The position numbers and the translations under genes were made by a program. A stretch of DNA of 64,000 nucleotides from Chromatiales bacterium (GTDB taxonomy: Bacteria > Pseudomonadota > Gammaproteobacteria > Chromatiales > Chromatiaceae). Of the stretch, positions 8,462 to 17,444 are shown piece after piece. A model generated the notes under the pieces. The model did no database searches. It was not told the origin of the DNA and saw nothing but the letters and a program-made list of their open reading frames with translations. Numbering within the stretch: the first letter of the stretch is position 1; the number at the start of each line of letters is the position of its first letter. The stretch covers positions 1 to 64,000 of the forward strand of contig JANQRK010000040.1 of NCBI GenBank assembly GCA_028284585.1, written 5' to 3'.

Positions 8462-9691
8462 CTAGGCCGTTGCATTAAGCCCAATGTTAGGGGGCTCGCG
8501 GTCCTCTTTGATGTCCCAGCGCCAGTAGTCCGCCCCATCGTTTTGGTACTGCGCTATTCGTGCGTTACGGGTGGCCGCGGCTGCGCCGCCGTCATCACAG
8601 ATCTCTAGCGGCACTGCGGTAGCACCCATATCGGAGAGTAAGACGTTAGGGTATTGACCAGGCTCCGAATCGTAGTTCAATGGTTTGTAGAAAAAGCGTT
8701 TGTTCTCGATCAATCGCTTCGCGAGGATCGCTTCTGCCATTGAGTTGACGGGTATGTAGTGTCGATTCGTAACCAGGGGTGCAAGGGTGTCCACTCGCCA
8801 CGCCCCGCGGTCGTTTCGAAGCATCGTCTGGAGAACGAGTATCTGAAACTCATCATGTATCGAGGGCCAGTCAACAAACGCAAAGTCGGTGGCGCGGTGA
8901 AACCGGGTGGTGACCTCCTGGTCGCACCAGATCATCAGTTGCGGCGGTGTGTGCGCGAGGCGCAAACCCGAGCCATAGTCGGTGCGTTTCATCTCTTTGA
9001 GTTGCGCAAGGACCACGAGGCGTCTCGGTGCACCGCCTTCGGTTGTGCTGAGCCGTTTAAACGGCTCAGCACGCCGCGCCTCGATCTCGAGCTTGTCAGC
9101 CAGGTGGAACGGCTCCGGTATGTACACAGCATTGTGGAACGGGCGTCTGCGCACCAGGATCGTTTCCGCGCCGTCTAGGCAGTATTTGTGGACCTGGGTG
9201 TAGTGGCGACGACCTTCCATCTTCGGCGCCCAGCGATTGAACCCGGCCGTTTCCCAGATTAAATGGAGCAACCCGCGTAACTTCAGTCCGTCCTTTTGTA
9301 ACTTCGCACTCCCGGAGATGGGTGGTGCGGTTGGCGGTGCATCGGTGCCCCCACCCCGAATGGGTAAGGGCACCTCGAGTTTGACGCTGATCCGGCCGTC
9401 GGGGCGTTCCTTTAGGGCGGTCGCCGAGTAGATGCCTCGGCCACACAGCCCCGGATCAGGTTCGTACGAGGGGCAGAACGGCGCGTGCTCAGGTCCAGAG
9501 TTGGGTAGTCGTGCGAGATAGTATCTCTGTCGAAACGCGATATAGAGTTTCGGGCCGTCCTTCTTGCAGAGGCACACGGGATAGCGGCCCTTGCATGCGG
9601 CCATCAATTCCTGTGCCTTGTCTGGGTTGCGTGCAAGCCAATCACGCGAGTAGGTCCCGAGTTGAGGAAAATTGATGGAAAGATTGTCCAT
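8462..9691 (-). CDS. DUF1173 family ICE protein
   Basis: About 409 residues starting at MDNLSINFPQ; the track's longer start at 9757 lacks support. Sequence blocks such as KGRYPVCLCKKDGPKLYIAF and HAPFCPSYEPDP match what I know of DUF1173 proteins, which occur in conjugative elements of Pseudomonas and relatives. The clustered Cys residues (CLCKK and CPSY...LCGRG) suggest a metal-binding N-terminal region. The role is unknown; the family is linked to ICE transfer or maintenance modules. It follows an interrupted nuclease-like gene and precedes a frameshifted membrane protein on the same strand. It appears intact itself. Confidence 0.7.
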   Translation of the reverse strand: MDNLSINFPQLGTYSRDWLARNPDKAQELMAACKGRYPVCLCKKDGPKLYIAFRQRYYLARLPNSGPEHAPFCPSYEPDPGLCGRGIYSATALKERPDGRISVKLEVPLPIRGGGTDAPPTAPPISGSAKLQKDGLKLRGLLHLIWETAGFNRWAPKMEGRRHYTQVHKYCLDGAETILVRRRPFHNAVYIPEPFHLADKLEIEARRAEPFKRLSTTEGGAPRRLVVLAQLKEMKRTDYGSGLRLAHTPPQLMIWCDQEVTTRFHRATDFAFVDWPSIHDEFQILVLQTMLRNDRGAWRVDTLAPLVTNRHYIPVNSMAEAILAKRLIENKRFFYKPLNYDSEPGQYPNVLLSDMGATAVPLEICDDGGAAAATRNARIAQYQNDGADYWRWDIKEDREPPNIGLNATA

Positions 9692-9796
9692 GGCACGTGC
9701 AGGGACCCGAGTTCTCTCCACTGTAGCGGGCACGAGCGCCGAAAAGTATCTGCACAAAGCGCGTGACGAGCCGCTTAGTCCCTTGTTTTCTGCGCC

Positions 9797-10285
9797 CTAA
9801 CGCAGATGGAGCGGTGTCGGGTTCGGTGGCCGCCAACGACTTCGGGCCACCCGGTATTCGGGCGCGAGCGCCAACAGACGCTCATACAGCGCCTCGTCGA
9901 ATCGCACCGGCACGCGACGATCGTCAAAGCGTAAGACGCCTCGAACAGCGTCGAGGCGATTCTGCTATTTGAACATGCCCTGGTAAAGTGTGACCTGGTA
10001 GCGTTCTCGCCGGCGCATGACCCCCCGATGCCGCCGGCTCTTGTACTCGCCGACGATGCCATCCCGCCCGTGCCGGCTGACAAACAACGCATCGGCCGCC
10101 CCAACGAGTTGATTATGTCGCAGGTAGACGGTTTTTCGACCCCCGAGGTCGGTCGCGATCAAACGATATATCCGTGGGTCTATACCGAACAGTTCATAGA
10201 CACTTTGTCGCGCTCGATAGGCGCCAACAAACCACCAAACTGCCAACACAAGCAGGCCGAGTGAGACCAGCGCTACTGGAACCAT
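9797..10285 (-). pseudogene. PD-(D/E)XK-like nuclease domain protein with internal TAG
   Basis: Starting at MVPVALVSLGLLVLAVWWFVG (one membrane anchor), the frame reads through DGIVGEYKSRRHRG and ERYQVTLYQGMFK to a TAG at 9965-9967. The same frame then continues with convincing coding sequence (VRGVLRFDDRRVPVRFDEAL) to a TAG at 9797. The E-x-K in VGEYKS after an acidic residue fits a PD-(D/E)XK nuclease core, though this family call is tentative. The supplied 124-aa ORF ends at the internal stop and also begins too early. The total would be 162 codons. The gene overlaps a small membrane ORF upstream and leads into DUF1173. Confidence 0.6.
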
Positions 10286-10401
10286 AGCGGTCGTGTCAGG
10301 TAGGCGGCGTAACTCAATACTGCGATACCCAGAACCCACGCGATTGGGGTTCGACTGCGATTGGCCGCACGATGAGCGTGCGCTCTGTCACCCCGCATCG
10401 C
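10273..10401 (-). CDS. Small single-span membrane protein
   Basis: A 42-residue ORF beginning MRGDRAHAHRAANR with a C-terminal hydrophobic stretch (PIAWVLGIAVLSYAAYL). Its stop overlaps the start of the nuclease-like gene by 13 bases, which suggests co-translation. The longer track ORF (start 10503) has an unconvincing N-terminus. Family not recognised. Confidence 0.35.
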   Translation of the reverse strand, partial: AMRGDRAHAHRAANRSRTPIAWVLGIAVLSYAAYLTRPLWFQ

Positions 10402-10594
10402 CGCACTTTGAGACCACGGTGCACCCTGACGATCGCAGTGACCCGCAGGGTTGGCTGCGTAGTCTGCCAAAGCAGAAACGGCGATCGAGCGTCTAGCGCC
10501 CACGTCGGGAAACGTCTTTCATGGTGGCTTAAGCATAGCGCGCCGGGTACCAAAAAACGGCTTGCAAACGGTCTTTTGGAGCCCGCTAAGTCCC

Positions 10595-10815
10595 CTAAAC
10601 CAGGCGTTCAACCTCGGCAACGTGTTCTTGGTCGTAGCGGTTGGATGCGTTGATGAAAATCACCTTCTGGGTCCTGCTGCTTTCACCCCTCCCATCGCTT
10701 CGACATCAATGCCTTCGAGCGCCACGCGTTTGTTGGTGGCCTGAGCGAGTTCGTTGATCTCTTCCGGCATCGTGTCGAGACGGATCTGCTTGTCAGATGG
10801 CAATGTCGACAGCAT
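10595..10815 (-). pseudogene. Frameshifted small conserved-looking ORF
   Basis: On the minus strand the first part reads MLSTLPSDKQIRLDTMPEEI...KRVALEGIDVEAMGG. After a frame change near 10660-10680 the tail reads KVIFINASNRYDQEHVAEVE and ends in TAG at 10595. Both halves have good protein composition and together would give about 73 residues. I do not recognise the family. The frameshift matches the general decay of this block. Confidence 0.45.
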
Positions 10816-10972
10816 CGACTTACGCTCAATTTAGCCTAGGGCCAATGGCACTTACTTAATAGCAGTAGGCTGAACGCAGTCGAAGTAACGAATTGAATAT
10901 CAAGGAGAAGGCTGACTTGAATTGGTAGGATGCTTGTCGCCAAACACACATTCCACCAACCCGAGGTCAGCC

Positions 10973-12188
10973 ATGGATAAGCGTAGAGCGCGAGCGCAAT
11001 TGCAGCAACAGCAGACACGTATCAATCGACGTGCACAGGAAAGCCATGCGGTGGATTTTTTCAATGTGTTGACTGGGCCTGGCGCTGCTTGATTTGACTG
11101 AGGCCCATCTCCCCGCGCATCGAGAACGCCTGTACCCCCCGACGGTCACCTTGTCACTGTTCATCAAACAGGCGCTGGAGGAGGATGGCTCCTGCCAAAG
11201 AGCCGTCAATAGCTGGGCCGCGCAACGTGTGGCAGAAGGACTATCTCCACAAAGTGTGCGCACCGGGGCGTACTGCAAAGCACGGCAGCGTTTGCCGCTG
11301 GTGATGGTAACGGCATTGACGCGAGAGACCGGCAATTTGCTCTGTACGGCGGGTTCTATCGGTTGGCGTTGGCAGGGACGAACGGTCAAGCTGGTTGATG
11401 GGCCCGGCCTATCGATGCCGGATACGCCAGAAAATCAGGCACGGTATCCACAACTCAGTAGCTAAGCCTGCGGTGTGGGTTTCCCTTTGGCTCGACTGGT
11501 AGCGGTCATTTGCTTGTCCACCGGGGCGATCATCGATGCGGCGATCGGGCCGTTTGTCGGCAAAGGGCAGAGCGAAAATGCGCTGGTGAGACAGTTGCTT
11601 GGTGCATTCCATGCCGGCGAGGTGGTGTTGGCGGATGCGCTTTACTGTAGCTATTGGCTGATTGCGACGCTGCAGTCGGTCGGTGTGGACATCGTGTTCG
11701 AACAGCACGGTTCACGCAGCACGGATTTTCGTCGTGGCCAACGTCGGGGCGTGCGTGATCACCGAGTCACTTGGCGCAAACCGAAACAATGTCCCGCGTG
11801 GCTGACTCGTCGTGAGTATGAGGCGTTTCCAGACACGCTCACAGTGCGTGAGGTCAAGGGGGACAAGCGGGTGCTGGTGACCACCCTGCTCGATCCCTGC
11901 GAGGTGAGAAAACAGGAGCTGCTCGATTTGTATATCCAACGCTGGCACATCGAATTGGATCTGAGAAACATTAAAACGACATTGGGCATGGATGTGCTCC
12001 GATGCCTCACGCCGGACATGGTTGAGAAAGAACTGTGGGTCAATCTGCTGGCTTACAATCTGATCCGTCTGCTGATGACGCAGGCAGCGATCGAAGCCGG
12101 TTTGCATCGGCGCGAGGTCAGTTTCAAGCACACGGTGCAGCTCTGGCTGCAATGGCAGCCATCACTACGTGGACGCGGCGTTAATTAG
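10973..12188 (+). pseudogene. IS4-family transposase, frameshifted and with internal TAA
   Basis: ATG at 10973 (GAGGT upstream) opens MDKRRARAQLQQQQTRINRR. A frameshift near 11085 moves the frame into LLDLTEAHLPAHRERLYPP. At 11463-11465 a TAA sits in frame between YPQLSS and ACGVGFPLARLVAV, so the two track ORFs (11094 and 11475) are one reading frame. Recognisable IS4 blocks are LVDGPGLSMPD, FEQHGSRSTDFRRGQ, the catalytic-type YIQRWHIELDLRNIKTTLGMD and EKELWVNLLAYNLIRLLM. The C-terminus stops shortly after FKHTVQLWL, shorter than usual. The element is dead. Terminal repeats were not identified. Confidence 0.75.
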
Positions 12189-12644
12189 CCGAGAGAACTG
12201 TGTGGTCGCTCTTCGTTGATATTGAGTTCGCCAGCTGTCGTACGTTGGAGGTCTGAAGAAACGCCTAGGCGGGGTCGGATGGGGTCCTGGGAGGCGCTGA
12301 GAGGCCGTGAGAGCAGCGATCGGGCAGGTTACACGTGCGGTGTGATTGCTGTTCGGCGCAAAGACATGCGTGGAAACGGGTGTGGTGGACTCGCGACTTC
12401 GGCTACAGCTTCGCCAGCCGATCTTCGTAGCCAAAGAAGCCTGGTTGCACGCGATCTGCCCTCTAACTGCTCGGTTCCGAGATGCCCTTGAATAAGAGCC
12501 GCCGCGCTTATGGGCTCATCCAATAGCGAATGTGAGAACTCTCACATTTGGGCCAGATAGGCGATGGCATCCTAAATCCTCCTTAATGGCGCCTCAATTT
12601 CTAGAGGTGCCCATTTGTTGCATGTGAAACGAAGGAGACTTGCC
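12189..12644. other. Intergenic stretch with no convincing gene
   Basis: Lies between the IS4-type remnant and a secreted-protein gene. The track ORFs here (12216-12491 and the minus ones) have arginine/serine-rich, low-complexity translations and look like shadows. The last about 100 bases become AT-richer and probably hold the promoter of the next gene. They include the near-palindrome GTGAGAACTCTCAC at 12532-12545, a possible operator. Confidence 0.4.
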
Positions 12645-13331
12645 ATGAGGAATTTATTGCTTACCGCCATATTTTTTTTTGCAACCGGCATCTCACCAAT
12701 AGTCAATGCCGAGACTTACAAAGGGTTCCAAGATCGCCTTGGCCAAAACGATAAAAAAAGTGATGCAATTCTACAGATTTTGTCTTTCGAAGGAGTTGTG
12801 ACTGAAAGCAACGTAGAAGATATCAAAACTGGCAGGACAGTCCATGGTCGCGCTGTTTGGGAAGTCGGTCTCGTAGATATGGATTCCAGTCCAACATCAG
12901 GACTATATATGAACCTGCGAAAAATCCGCACCTCCACTTCCTTGATTTTGCGAGGATCATCGGATGTTTTTGTCAACTCTACAGCTCCTGTAAGTGATGA
13001 TGTTCACTTTGACGCAACAGACACTGCACCAGCGGTTTGGTGGGGTCCTGGTGACGAGCCAGGGGATTGGATCATCATTATTTGTGAAAGCAATTCACCT
13101 GAAAATGGTGGCGATAAGTTCAGCTTCGTTTACGGTGGTGTCAGTGAGACTCATGGAGTTATTTTTATGAGGGCTGAATTTGCGGATCCCAGTGGGCAAG
13201 CAATTCAGGAAGATGCACTACCAGACGAATTCAATGTTGAAAAGTTTAAAACGGCGACATTTGAAATAGCAGATCACTCGGGAAAAATGATGGTCAAGGG
13301 CGAAGTTAAGGGGGTCGATCTTGGCCGCTAA
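12645..13331 (+). CDS. Secreted protein of unknown function (AT-richer)
   Basis: About 228 residues from ATG 12645, which is supported by the Shine-Dalgarno sequence AAGGAGACTTGCC; the track's start (12615) is upstream of it. A classic signal peptide (MRNLLLTAIFFFATGISPIVNA) is followed by a mature domain rich in beta-type segments and acidic residues, with no Cys pair or metal motif I can identify. Base composition and codon use are clearly AT-richer than neighbours, suggesting recent acquisition. The flanking sequence is mobile-element debris on both sides. Possible roles include a periplasmic immunity or binding protein, but nothing in the sequence decides this. Confidence 0.7.
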   Translation: MRNLLLTAIFFFATGISPIVNAETYKGFQDRLGQNDKKSDAILQILSFEGVVTESNVEDIKTGRTVHGRAVWEVGLVDMDSSPTSGLYMNLRKIRTSTSLILRGSSDVFVNSTAPVSDDVHFDATDTAPAVWWGPGDEPGDWIIIICESNSPENGGDKFSFVYGGVSETHGVIFMRAEFADPSGQAIQEDALPDEFNVEKFKTATFEIADHSGKMMVKGEVKGVDLGR

Positions 13332-13346
13332 ATGTGTAGGGATAAC

Positions 13347-13495
13347 GTAAGCGCCTACGAAACGGCGTCTGTTCAAACCCACGCGTGTATCCAACGCTGG
13401 CTCCTGTGCCCAACGACAGGAGTCAGTGATGAACGACAGCGAATCACCCGGCACGCGAGCGCGCTACTGGAGAGCACAATTCGATGCCTGGTCGG
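13347..13495 (+). mobile_element. IS66-family left-end remnant with tnpA start
   Basis: Begins with the IS66 terminal sequence GTAAGCGCC and continues through the tnpA leader and first codons (MNDSESPGTRARYWRAQFDA). It is clearly homologous, in opposite orientation, to 19140-19291 of the complete IS66 element. The homology stops abruptly near 13495, where a nuclease fragment begins. This is a deletion scar or recombination product of a second, older IS66 copy. Confidence 0.7.
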
Positions 13496-13697
13496 CCGGG
13501 TGTTTCTCGATGGACGCAACATCAACGCCGAGATGGTTGCGGATGGTGCGGCCTGGGTGTACCGCAAATACAACCGCGATCCGCGGCTACTCGAACTGGA
13601 ACACCAGGCGCGGGAGCAGGGCAGGGGGCTGTGGGCGCTACAGCCGGACCAGCGAATACCACCATGGGAATGGCGGAAGCAACCGAGGTCAAAATGA
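13496..13697 (+). pseudogene. C-terminal remnant of thermonuclease-like (SNase) gene
   Basis: The reading frame gives VFLDGRNINAEMVADGAAWV followed by YRKYNRDPRLLELEHQARE and a GLWAL...IPPWEWR end. This is the C-terminal third of staphylococcal-nuclease-fold proteins as found on plasmids and ICEs. The catalytic N-terminal part is missing, replaced by the IS66 end, so the 121-aa track ORF is a chimera. Its TGA overlaps the ATG of the next gene (ATGA), showing that the original nuclease and the next gene formed an operon. Confidence 0.65.
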
Positions 13698-13933
13698 CGG
13701 AGACCCGCAAGAGTACAGACCCTTGCCGCAGTTGCTGGCATTGCCTGAACTACATCCGTCGAATACCAAACATGCTGCTCGATGGCCCGGTAACAGGGAA
13801 CAGTACCGTGGATTGGCACACAGACCAGTATCGCCAGCCGGACCAATGGCATCGCGGGGATAAGGAGGTAGACGCCGATGATGTCTGGGACCGTTTCGAA
13901 ATCGATGCGCCGCCAAAAACGACGGACACTTGA
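13694..13933 (+). CDS. Small cysteine-containing protein of unknown function
   Basis: 79 residues starting MTETRKSTDPCRSCWHCLNY. The start overlaps the SNase remnant stop by four bases (ATGA) and has a GAGGT ribosome site. The N-terminal CxxCxxC (CRSCWHC) could bind a metal. The rest is acidic with no recognised domain. The track's longer ORF (13484) extends out of frame through the SNase fragment and should not be used. Family unknown; coupling suggests an old partnership with the nuclease. Confidence 0.5.
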   Translation: MTETRKSTDPCRSCWHCLNYIRRIPNMLLDGPVTGNSTVDWHTDQYRQPDQWHRGDKEVDADDVWDRFEIDAPPKTTDT

Positions 13934-14005
13934 GCAAATCCCGAGATCTGCAAATTCTCCCAACCCAGTCGATATCCCAGGAAACCGTTTAGAACAGGGA
14001 AGGCA

Positions 14006-14506
14006 ATGGACCCCATCGGTGCAATCTTCGCGTCCATCGTGGACGTTATTTCAAACCCGATTTCGCAGCGTTTCGCGGACGTGACCGGCACCCAGCTCCA
14101 AAGCGTCGTGGTCGAACACCAAGGCATCCAGGTTCCCTACAGCTATCAACTGTGGAAGATCCAGCCCAAGTCCGTCTGCCACAGCTATGGCAACAACGTC
14201 GAGGACTTCTCCCGTTGTACGGTCGCCGCGAAATCCATGTTCACGGAGGCCTGCCAACACCTTCAAGACAAACCCGCCGGCGATTGGCGACACACCAAGC
14301 TGCAGAACATGTACTGCACCGCCGCCGTGTCATACCAGCCGACCGTCGCGAACATCGGCTGGTCATCTGATACATCACCGCTGGATGAGGCCAGAACGGC
14401 GTGCAATCTCGCGATCGCCGAGCTCGTCGGCAATCCGGATCCGGCTGCCCGACAACGCAAAAAGACCACGTGCGACAAGTACGACGCGCTGAAGGCCGCC
14501 CAGTAG
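14006..14506 (+). CDS. Conserved-looking protein of unknown function
   Basis: 166 residues, start ATG 14006 with GGGAAGG nine bases upstream. The N-terminus MDPIGAIFASIVDVISNP is amphipathic rather than a clear signal peptide. Several Cys (SVCHSYGNN, FSRCT, ACQHL, MYCTAA, RTACNLA, TTCDKY) are spaced as if for disulfides, suggesting an extracytoplasmic domain. It ends about 140 bases before the IS66 insertion. I do not recognise the family. Its position among ICE-like genes suggests accessory ICE cargo. Confidence 0.6.
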   Translation: MDPIGAIFASIVDVISNPISQRFADVTGTQLQSVVVEHQGIQVPYSYQLWKIQPKSVCHSYGNNVEDFSRCTVAAKSMFTEACQHLQDKPAGDWRHTKLQNMYCTAAVSYQPTVANIGWSSDTSPLDEARTACNLAIAELVGNPDPAARQRKKTTCDKYDALKAAQ

Positions 14507-14640
14507 TCGGCTCGGGCAACGGTCAGGGAAGCGGGGAGAACGGTAGATTCCGGCGGGTATAGTGGCAGACGGTTTGCCAGCCGTTCGGACTGCGCGTGAA
14601 CGGTCCCCTTGACATTGTAGTTCTTCACCGGTTTACCTAA

Positions 14641-14648
14641 GATTAAGT
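14641..14648. repeat. Target-site duplication, left copy (GATTAAGT)
   Basis: Eight bases directly adjoining the left GTAAGCGCC end of the IS66 element. An identical copy sits immediately outside the right end at 19292. Eight-base duplications are usual for the IS66 family. Confidence 0.9.
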
Positions 14649-15431
14649 GTAAGCGCCAAAGAATCGACCTTATAGCGGCTGGGCCAGACGTGACAAAGCC
14701 CCACGGACATCCTTGCGCATGGGGCTTTACGGAAATTCGCACCGGGTGACGTCTCCTTGTCGGTCGGCGTTCGACATTCCCTGTCATCATCCAATGTAGG
14801 TTTTGTCTTGCCAGGCCGCAAATCACTCGGTTCCCGAGATGCCTTGGCGGTCAAACCGATGACGTGGTCATGTTAGTTTGCCACGGCAGCAGCGCTTCGA
14901 TTGCCTCGACGGTGTCTGCTGCCGCGATGTGCGTCAGCACATGGCGGAGATAATCATAAGGCGCCAGCCCATTGGCCTTGGCGGTCTCGATCAGACTGTA
15001 GACGGTCGCACTGGCCCGCGCACCGCGTGAGGTGTCGGCGAAAAGCCAGTTCCGTCGGCCGACCGCGAAGGGACGGATGGCATTCTCCGCCAGTGCATTG
15101 CTGATCTGCAGCCGGCCGTCGTCGAGATACCCGACGAGGTAATCCCATTGGTTCAGCGTGTACTGGATGGCTTTATACGTCAGGCTGTCTTTCGGCACAC
15201 GGCTGGCATTGGCCTGTAACCAGGTTTTCAAGTCCTCGAGGATTGGCTGGGCGAGCTGCTGTCGCTGTGCCGTCTTCTGCTTCGGCGCCAGCGCCTTGAT
15301 CCGCTGTTCGATGGCGTAGAGCTGGCGGATCTTGCCGATGGCCACGTCCGCCTTGCTCACCTTCTGACCCTGCTTTTTGGCCGGTGCTGCCTTGCTCGCC
15401 TCGACAAACTTACGTCGGGCATGATCCCAAC

Positions 15432-17444
15432 TAGCGACAGGCTAAGCCTGGTAAAGGAGGACGATATGACGTAATGGTCTGAAACCTTTATTTGGAATCC
15501 AGAGGGTTCGACTCCCTCCCGGCAAAGACTAACCATCGGCCGGAAGATAGCCTTGCGTGTTGCCTGGTAACGGGTAGCGCGAAGCGTAGGCGTCGGATGC
15601 TAAAGCCGTGTGATTGAGCCTCGATATCATGTTCGTGCTGAGGTCTTCGTTGTGTTGGGTACGGGGACAGCATTGCAGGTACCGCTAAAGGTGAGGTGCT
15701 TGTGACTCGGCCGGGGTCTGAGAGCAGGGCAAAGGCATAGGACGGATTCCCCAGGAACCTGCGAGATCCTACGACCGACCCGCGAGGATGGTCTGAGCGG
15801 TGGCGGACCGAAAACAGCCACCTGGCCCGTCAGGGGCGGCACGGCCTGGCGGGAGCGGAACGGTGCAAGCCGCGGGAACCCGGCATCGAAACCATAAGAG
15901 GTCGGGCATTCGGCGTAGGAAGTCTTAGCGTCCTGATAGTACTGCTGACGTTGGGGAACTCGGCTCACGGGGACCCAGCCGAGGAAAGCGGGGCGTCACA
16001 TGAGTAGAACCGTTTGTGGGAAACACCGGGGGTGCCTTGAAACCCGAAAGCGTGTCAACGAAACAGGAACGGATAGCCGAATTGGCGAGAAGTAACCGGC
16101 AGATGGCGTTCACATCGCTGAACGGGTATCTGGATATCGAGTGGCTACGCCATGCCTATGAGCAAACGCGCAAGGACGGCGCGGTGGGCGTGGATGGACA
16201 GACGGCGCAAGCCTACGCTGTCAATTTAGAGGCGAACTTGGCGAACCTGCTGACGCGGCTGAAGTCGGGTCGGTATCGGGCGCCGCCGGTGCGTCGCGTC
16301 TACATTCCGAAAGCGGGATCAACGACGGAGAAACGACCGTTGGGTATTCCCGCGTTCGGCGACAAAGTAGCGCAACGGGCGGTCGTGATGTTGCTGGAGG
16401 CCATCTACGAGCAGGACTTCCGGTCATGCTCATTTGGCTTTCGGCGTGGTCGCTCGGCGCACCAAGCCTTGCAGCACTTGCGAAACCGGATCATGGATGG
16501 CGGTGGGCGATGGATTCTAGACGTGGATCTACGTCGGTACTTTGATTCCATCGATCACGTCAAGCTCCGGGAATTGCTCGCCAACCGAGTCGTCGACGGC
16601 GTGATACGTCGTTTGATTGATAAATGGCTGAAGGCGGGAGTGCTGGAAGAGGGGCAGTGGCATCGCTCGTTGACCGGCACGCCACAGGGGGGCGTCATAT
16701 CGCCCTTGCTGGCCAATGTCTATCTGCACTATGTGCTGGACGAATGGTTCCACCAGGCGGTGGAGCCGCGGATGAAGGGTCGTTGCACCCTGGTGCGGTT
16801 CTGTGACGATTTCGTCATGGTGTTCGAAGACTTCCTCGACAGTCAGCGCGTAAGCCGCGTGCTGGGCAAGCGGTTGGGGCGATTCGGCCTCACGCTACAC
16901 CCGGACAAGACCTGTCTGGTGGATTTTCGATTCGAACGGCCGGGCGGTGTCCGACATCGCTGTGCACAGGCCACTTGCTTTAATTTCCTGGGTTTCACCC
17001 ATGTCTGGGGAAGATCGCGGAGAGGCAAGTCGGTGGTCTACCAACGCACCGCGAAGGATCGCTACGCCAGGACGCTCAAGGCCCTGAGTCGGTACTGCCA
17101 GTACCATCGCCATCGCCCGCTCGAAGAGCAGCACGCCAAGCTGAGTCGGATGCTGCGTGGCCACTACGCGTATTTCGGCATTACCGGCAACGGTAAACGC
17201 CTACGCTGGCTGGCCCATCGGGCCGAGCACATCTGGCGGAAGTGGCTATCGCGCCGTGTGCGCAATGGCCAGATAGATTGGCAGCGGTTTAAGAACCTGC
17301 TGGCGCATTATCCCTTGCCGATGCCACGCATCGTTCATCAATACGCCGCGACGAGCGAAGCTGCCATGTGAAGAACCGGATGCGTCAATCGCGCTCGTCC
17401 GGGTCTGTGAGGGGTGGGGACGGTAACGTCCCCGCCTACTCGGA
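15432..17444 (+). mobile_element. Group II intron inserted antisense in IS66 tnpC
   Basis: Boundaries are fixed by the interrupted tnpC frame. The 3' part shows domain V (GAACCGGATGCG...CGTCCGGGTCTGTGAGG) followed by domain VI (GGGGACGGTAACGTCCCCGCC) and CTACTCGGA. The 5' end reads TAGCGACAGGC, resembling the usual GTGCGACAGGC except for the first bases. It encodes one reverse transcriptase/maturase. Group II introns are retroelements that splice as RNA and reinsert by reverse transcription. The atypical 5' splice bases could be a mutation that lowers splicing. Confidence 0.88.
16016..17371 (+). CDS. ltrA: Group II intron reverse transcriptase/maturase
   Basis: 451 residues. RT blocks are visible: RYRAPPVRRVYIPK, RPLGIPAFGDKVAQRAV, SFGFRRGRSAHQAL, the catalytic aspartate block DVDLRRYFDSIDH, GTPQGGVISPLLANVYL, and RFCDDFVMVF, where the usual YADD is CDD with Phe before it. 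The thumb/maturase (domain X) follows, ending in the KRLRWLAHRAEHIWRKWLSRR group. No HNH endonuclease domain is present at the C-terminus, so it belongs to an En-minus branch. It serves both splicing and mobility of the surrounding intron. Full length and apparently intact. Confidence 0.92.
   Translation: MGNTGGALKPESVSTKQERIAELARSNRQMAFTSLNGYLDIEWLRHAYEQTRKDGAVGVDGQTAQAYAVNLEANLANLLTRLKSGRYRAPPVRRVYIPKAGSTTEKRPLGIPAFGDKVAQRAVVMLLEAIYEQDFRSCSFGFRRGRSAHQALQHLRNRIMDGGGRWILDVDLRRYFDSIDHVKLRELLANRVVDGVIRRLIDKWLKAGVLEEGQWHRSLTGTPQGGVISPLLANVYLHYVLDEWFHQAVEPRMKGRCTLVRFCDDFVMVFEDFLDSQRVSRVLGKRLGRFGLTLHPDKTCLVDFRFERPGGVRHRCAQATCFNFLGFTHVWGRSRRGKSVVYQRTAKDRYARTLKALSRYCQYHRHRPLEEQHAKLSRMLRGHYAYFGITGNGKRLRWLAHRAEHIWRKWLSRRVRNGQIDWQRFKNLLAHYPLPMPRIVHQYAATSEAAM

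Noticed and set aside
12216-12491. 91-aa plus-strand ORF after the IS4 remnant
   Set aside because: Arg/Ser/Gly-rich translation without recognisable pattern; looks like random open GC-rich sequence.
15497-15528. tRNA-like T-arm (GAGGGTTCGACTCCCTC)
   Set aside because: It lies inside the 5' part of the group II intron, and I found no acceptor stem, D-arm or anticodon arm around it. It is better explained as part of intron domain I.
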